DNA of 7,887 nucleotides from CALMSM01 sp964534095 (lineage in GTDB: Bacteria > Patescibacteriota > Saccharimonadia > Saccharimonadales > CALMSM01), in the NCBI GenBank assembly GCA_964534095.1, contig CAZHPF010000039.1, positions 1 through 7,887 of the forward strand, written 5' to 3'. The translations under genes were made by a program, and so were the position numbers. Positions 6,645 through 7,887 of this stretch are shown here, piece after piece; the first letter of the stretch is position 1; each line of letters starts with the position of its first letter. The notes beneath the pieces are model-generated. The model did no database searches and had not been told where the DNA came from. It saw only the letters and a program-made list of their open reading frames with translations.

Positions 6645-7457
6645 CTAGCGTTGATCCATTTCGTACTTGGCGGCTATGCTAACAGCGGAAGGAGTATTAT
6701 TTAAAGCGTGAGATAAGACTGCATGCTTAAAACCTCTGTTTCGCTGTAGCCACCAGGTCAGCATCCCTAAATTAAACTGTTGAACAGGAAGACTTGTATT
6801 CCCAGTTTTTCTATCATATGCATGTGCAGCAGCAAATAAACCAGATGATATTGTTCCGGCAGTCCAGGCATTTCCTGCATCTTTGATGATTAACGAGGGA
6901 AGTGCCCTGAATATAACTTCTTCTACTACGGGACTTCCTACGGCTACATCACCTAGCTCAGCATAAACACCTAGACGACTCGAATCCGCCAGCCTTTCTC
7001 TCACAAGCGCCTTTTCAAGTTCTGTTCCCGCTGATTTAGCCCTCCCGGTCTTTACGCCAAAGAACCTACTTACTCTAGAAATGCCGGTGTTGATGGCGTA
7101 GTTTATACCTGTCTTGATGGCAGTGTCCATGTAGGAGCTATCACGAGCTGTTCCTCTATCTTCATCCATGACCTCGGCCTGGTCATCCTTGATGTCATTT
7201 TCTGTGGTTTCAGATTGTTCAGAAGCAGGCGAAGCCTCTGGAGCCATGGGGGGGGGCAGAGTAGTATCAGAAGGAAAAGTTTGATCAGCAAGGAGAGATT
7301 GAGTACTCCCTTCGGCTGCAGCAGCAATTTCGCTAAGAACTACGCTGCTTCCAATGACTGTAGCTGTTGCTAGACCTAATGCGCCGCCCAAGAAGCGTCT
7401 GCGGGATACGAGCGGAGTTTGATCTGGAGTTTGAGGTACTGAACCGTGTTCGGCCAT
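6645..7457 (-). CDS. Tat-signal protein with CPBP (CAAX-protease/Abi-like) catalytic motifs
   Basis: Protein of 270 residues. The N-terminus carries a textbook twin-arginine signal, S-R-R-R-F-L-G (18-24), a mild hydrophobic stretch (26-41) and a likely cleavage site in A-A-A-A-E (45-49), pointing to export of a folded protein. A low-complexity Pro/Glu/Asp/Ser linker follows (about 60-105). The C-terminal part has all three CPBP glutamic-protease motifs: EExxxR (E179, E180, R184), FxxxH (F208, H212) and HxxxN (H250, N254). Usual CPBP proteins are integral membrane proteases with about eight helices; here no strongly hydrophobic run of helix length is visible in 105-270, only weak ones at 197-214 and 228-237. 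The start at 7457 is chosen over the upstream ATG at 7529, which lies inside the tRNA gene, because a promoter places transcription start on this ATG and the Tat signal then has normal length. Substrate unknown. Confidence 0.82.
   Translation of the reverse strand: MAEHGSVPQTPDQTPLVSRRRFLGGALGLATATVIGSSVVLSEIAAAAEGSTQSLLADQTFPSDTTLPPPMAPEASPASEQSETTENDIKDDQAEVMDEDRGTARDSSYMDTAIKTGINYAINTGISRVSRFFGVKTGRAKSAGTELEKALVRERLADSSRLGVYAELGDVAVGSPVVEEVIFRALPSLIIKDAGNAWTAGTISSGLFAAAHAYDRKTGNTSLPVQQFNLGMLTWWLQRNRGFKHAVLSHALNNTPSAVSIAAKYEMDQR
7248..7256 (-). repeat. homopolymer run of nine G (nine C in the coding strand)
   Basis: The run encodes Pro68-Pro70 of the Tat-signal CPBP protein, between the export signal and the catalytic part. 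Gain or loss of one base would put the catalytic motifs out of frame; one of the shifted frames stays open to about 7103 and then stops. The tract is immediately followed by an in-frame ATG (Met71, 7247). Confidence 0.9.
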
Positions 7458-7463
7458 AAGGTA

Positions 7464-7492
7464 ACAATACACCAAAACACTAAAAAAGTCAA
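7464..7492 (-). promoter_or_regulatory. promoter of the Tat-signal CPBP gene, leaderless type
   Basis: On the minus strand, TTGACT (7487-7492), a spacer of exactly 17 bases, then TATTGT (7464-7469), followed by six bases and the ATG at 7457. Transcription would start at or next to the A of the ATG, so there is no room for a Shine-Dalgarno, and none is present. The -35 box begins only four bases after the tRNA 3' end. Confidence 0.6.
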
Positions 7493-7496
7493 TAGC

Positions 7497-7571
7497 TGGT
7501 ACCCCCGAGAGGAATCGAACCTCTATCATATCCTTAGGACGGATCTACTCTATCCGTTGAGCTACAGGGGC
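7497..7571 (-). tRNA. tRNA-Arg (anticodon CCU)
   Basis: The 75 bases fold as a complete cloverleaf: acceptor GCCCCTG/CGGGGGT, D-arm GCTC/GAGT with GG in the loop, anticodon stem GATCC/GGATA with loop GTCCTAA, T-arm AGAGG/CCTCT with loop TTCGATT, discriminator A and an encoded CCA. The anticodon CCT (7536-7538) reads AGG, so it is an arginine tRNA, with A at position 37. Small oddities: G27 faces A43 (mismatch at the top of the anticodon stem), G1-U72 and U6-G67 wobbles, and a four-base variable loop instead of the usual five. R15-Y48 (A-T) is kept. It appears functional. Confidence 0.95.
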
Positions 7572-7581
7572 GAGACTATTA

Positions 7582-7590
7582 AGTATAGCA
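7582..7590 (-). promoter_or_regulatory. extended -10 promoter element of the tRNA gene
   Basis: TGCTATACT on the minus strand (7582-7590) ends ten bases before the first base of the tRNA. A TTGACA at 7614-7619 is 26 bases upstream, too far for this box; paired with TATGAG (7592-7597, 16-base spacer) it would give an alternative promoter. Confidence 0.5.
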
Positions 7591-7629
7591 TCTCATACAA
7601 ACCAACCTTGGACTGTCAATTACAACCTG

Positions 7630-7657
7630 TTCACCCATAGGTTTGATGTTGTACACT
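7630..7657 (+). promoter_or_regulatory. putative promoter of the last gene, leaderless type
   Basis: TTCACC (7630-7635), 16-base spacer, TACACT (7652-7657), then six bases (AGCGGT) and the ATG at 7664. The -10 box is the same hexamer as in the ndk promoter. There is no Shine-Dalgarno between it and the ATG, so a leaderless message is the simplest reading. Confidence 0.5.
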
Positions 7658-7663
7658 AGCGGT

Positions 7664-7887
7664 ATGGCACAGAAGTATTTCGACGACCAGTTTCCTGATG
7701 AAGAGATGTTGTTTTTGTTCCGTAAACACCCAATCGTCATGAGAAAGGGTCTGGTGTTGTGTCTCGTTGGCCCGCTGATCGGAGTACTGCCGGCAAGTAT
7801 CAAGCCAGAACTTGGGTTTGGATGGTTTTTTGGCGGGCTGGCGGCAGGTATTTTGCTAGGAATATTACTTTTTTTGCCCTCATGGAT
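7664..7887 (+). CDS. small membrane protein, PH-domain (YdbS/YdbT-like) type, 3' part missing
   Basis: Only the first 74 codons are in the window. The N-terminus is acidic (FDDQFPDEE, 6-14), followed by LFLFRKHPIVMRKGL (16-30), then two hydrophobic stretches at about 30-46 and 52-72 separated by a short polar turn (SIKPELG). This 'H-P-x-V-M-R-K-G' start followed by a helical hairpin resembles bacterial PH-domain membrane proteins that are common in Saccharibacteria; in those the PH-like domain follows the hairpin, and here it would be beyond the window. The family call rests on resemblance remembered from such proteins and not on a visible PH domain, so another small membrane protein is possible. 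Function is unknown. The start fits the six-base spacing from the -10 box. Confidence 0.65.
   Translation, partial: MAQKYFDDQFPDEEMLFLFRKHPIVMRKGLVLCLVGPLIGVLPASIKPELGFGWFFGGLAAGILLGILLFLPSW

Noticed and set aside
7458..7529. Longer CPBP-gene start at 7529
   Set aside because: It would begin inside the tRNA gene and put 24 extra residues, including a second hydrophobic stretch, before a normal Tat signal.
7497..7571. tRNA gene as an integration site linked to the recombinase at the left edge
   Set aside because: No duplicated tRNA end was seen in the window, and the recombinase lies about 6.8 kb away beyond housekeeping genes.
7446..7640. Plus-strand 64-codon frame across the tRNA
   Set aside because: It translates the complement of the tRNA; a typical spurious call.
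1..7887. Recoded genetic code (TGA as Gly, code 25)
   Set aside because: No long frame needs TGA as sense, and TGA ends two well-bounded genes.

Overview
The window looks like a piece of a chromosome from a Patescibacteria/CPR bacterium, most likely a Saccharibacteria (TM7) relative. This is inferred from protein style and was not tested by any search. The clues are compact spacing, moderate GC, a PH-domain-like membrane protein with the 'RKHPIVMRKG' style of N-terminus, a very large repeat-rich surface protein held by a C-terminal membrane helix, and a MacB-type ABC pair. TGA is used as a stop (4298, 5061) and no gene needs it as a sense codon, so the standard bacterial code fits and code 25 is not needed.

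Layout, left to right. 1-702 (-): 5' part of a XerC/XerD-like tyrosine recombinase, cut by the window edge before its HxxR box and catalytic Tyr. 702-738: compact divergent promoter region. 760-1269 (+): nucleoside diphosphate kinase (ndk) with about ten extra residues just before the active-site His. 1270-1355: promoter and inverted repeats. 1356-4298 (+): 980-residue exported surface protein made of a signal peptide, an N-terminal Trp-rich module, four repeats of about 141 residues plus a partial fifth, a distinct C-terminal module, a Pro/Asp linker, one membrane helix and a short basic tail. 4363-5061 and 5058-6506 (+): a MacB/LolD-type ABC ATPase and its FtsX-fold permease, overlapping by ATGA. 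6507-6644: convergent intergenic gap with no supported feature. 6645-7457 (-): a Tat-signal protein carrying all three CPBP (CAAX-protease/Abi) motifs but no evident membrane helices in its catalytic part. 7497-7571 (-): tRNA-Arg(CCU) with encoded CCA. 7664-7887 (+): start of a small membrane protein, cut by the window end.

The central block (surface protein plus ABC exporter) is best read as a cell-envelope locus: all genes point the same way, the surface protein and the transporter ectodomain both carry paired cysteines, and a separate promoter precedes the ABC genes. What the transporter moves is not shown by the sequence. The most unusual gene is the Tat-signal CPBP protein. It combines a twin-arginine export signal, an apparently soluble glutamic-protease core, a run of nine C's in its coding strand that could switch it on and off by slippage, and a promoter that places transcription start on its ATG. 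The last gene, and possibly the recombinase, show the same six-base gap between -10 box and start codon, which suggests leaderless mRNAs are common here.
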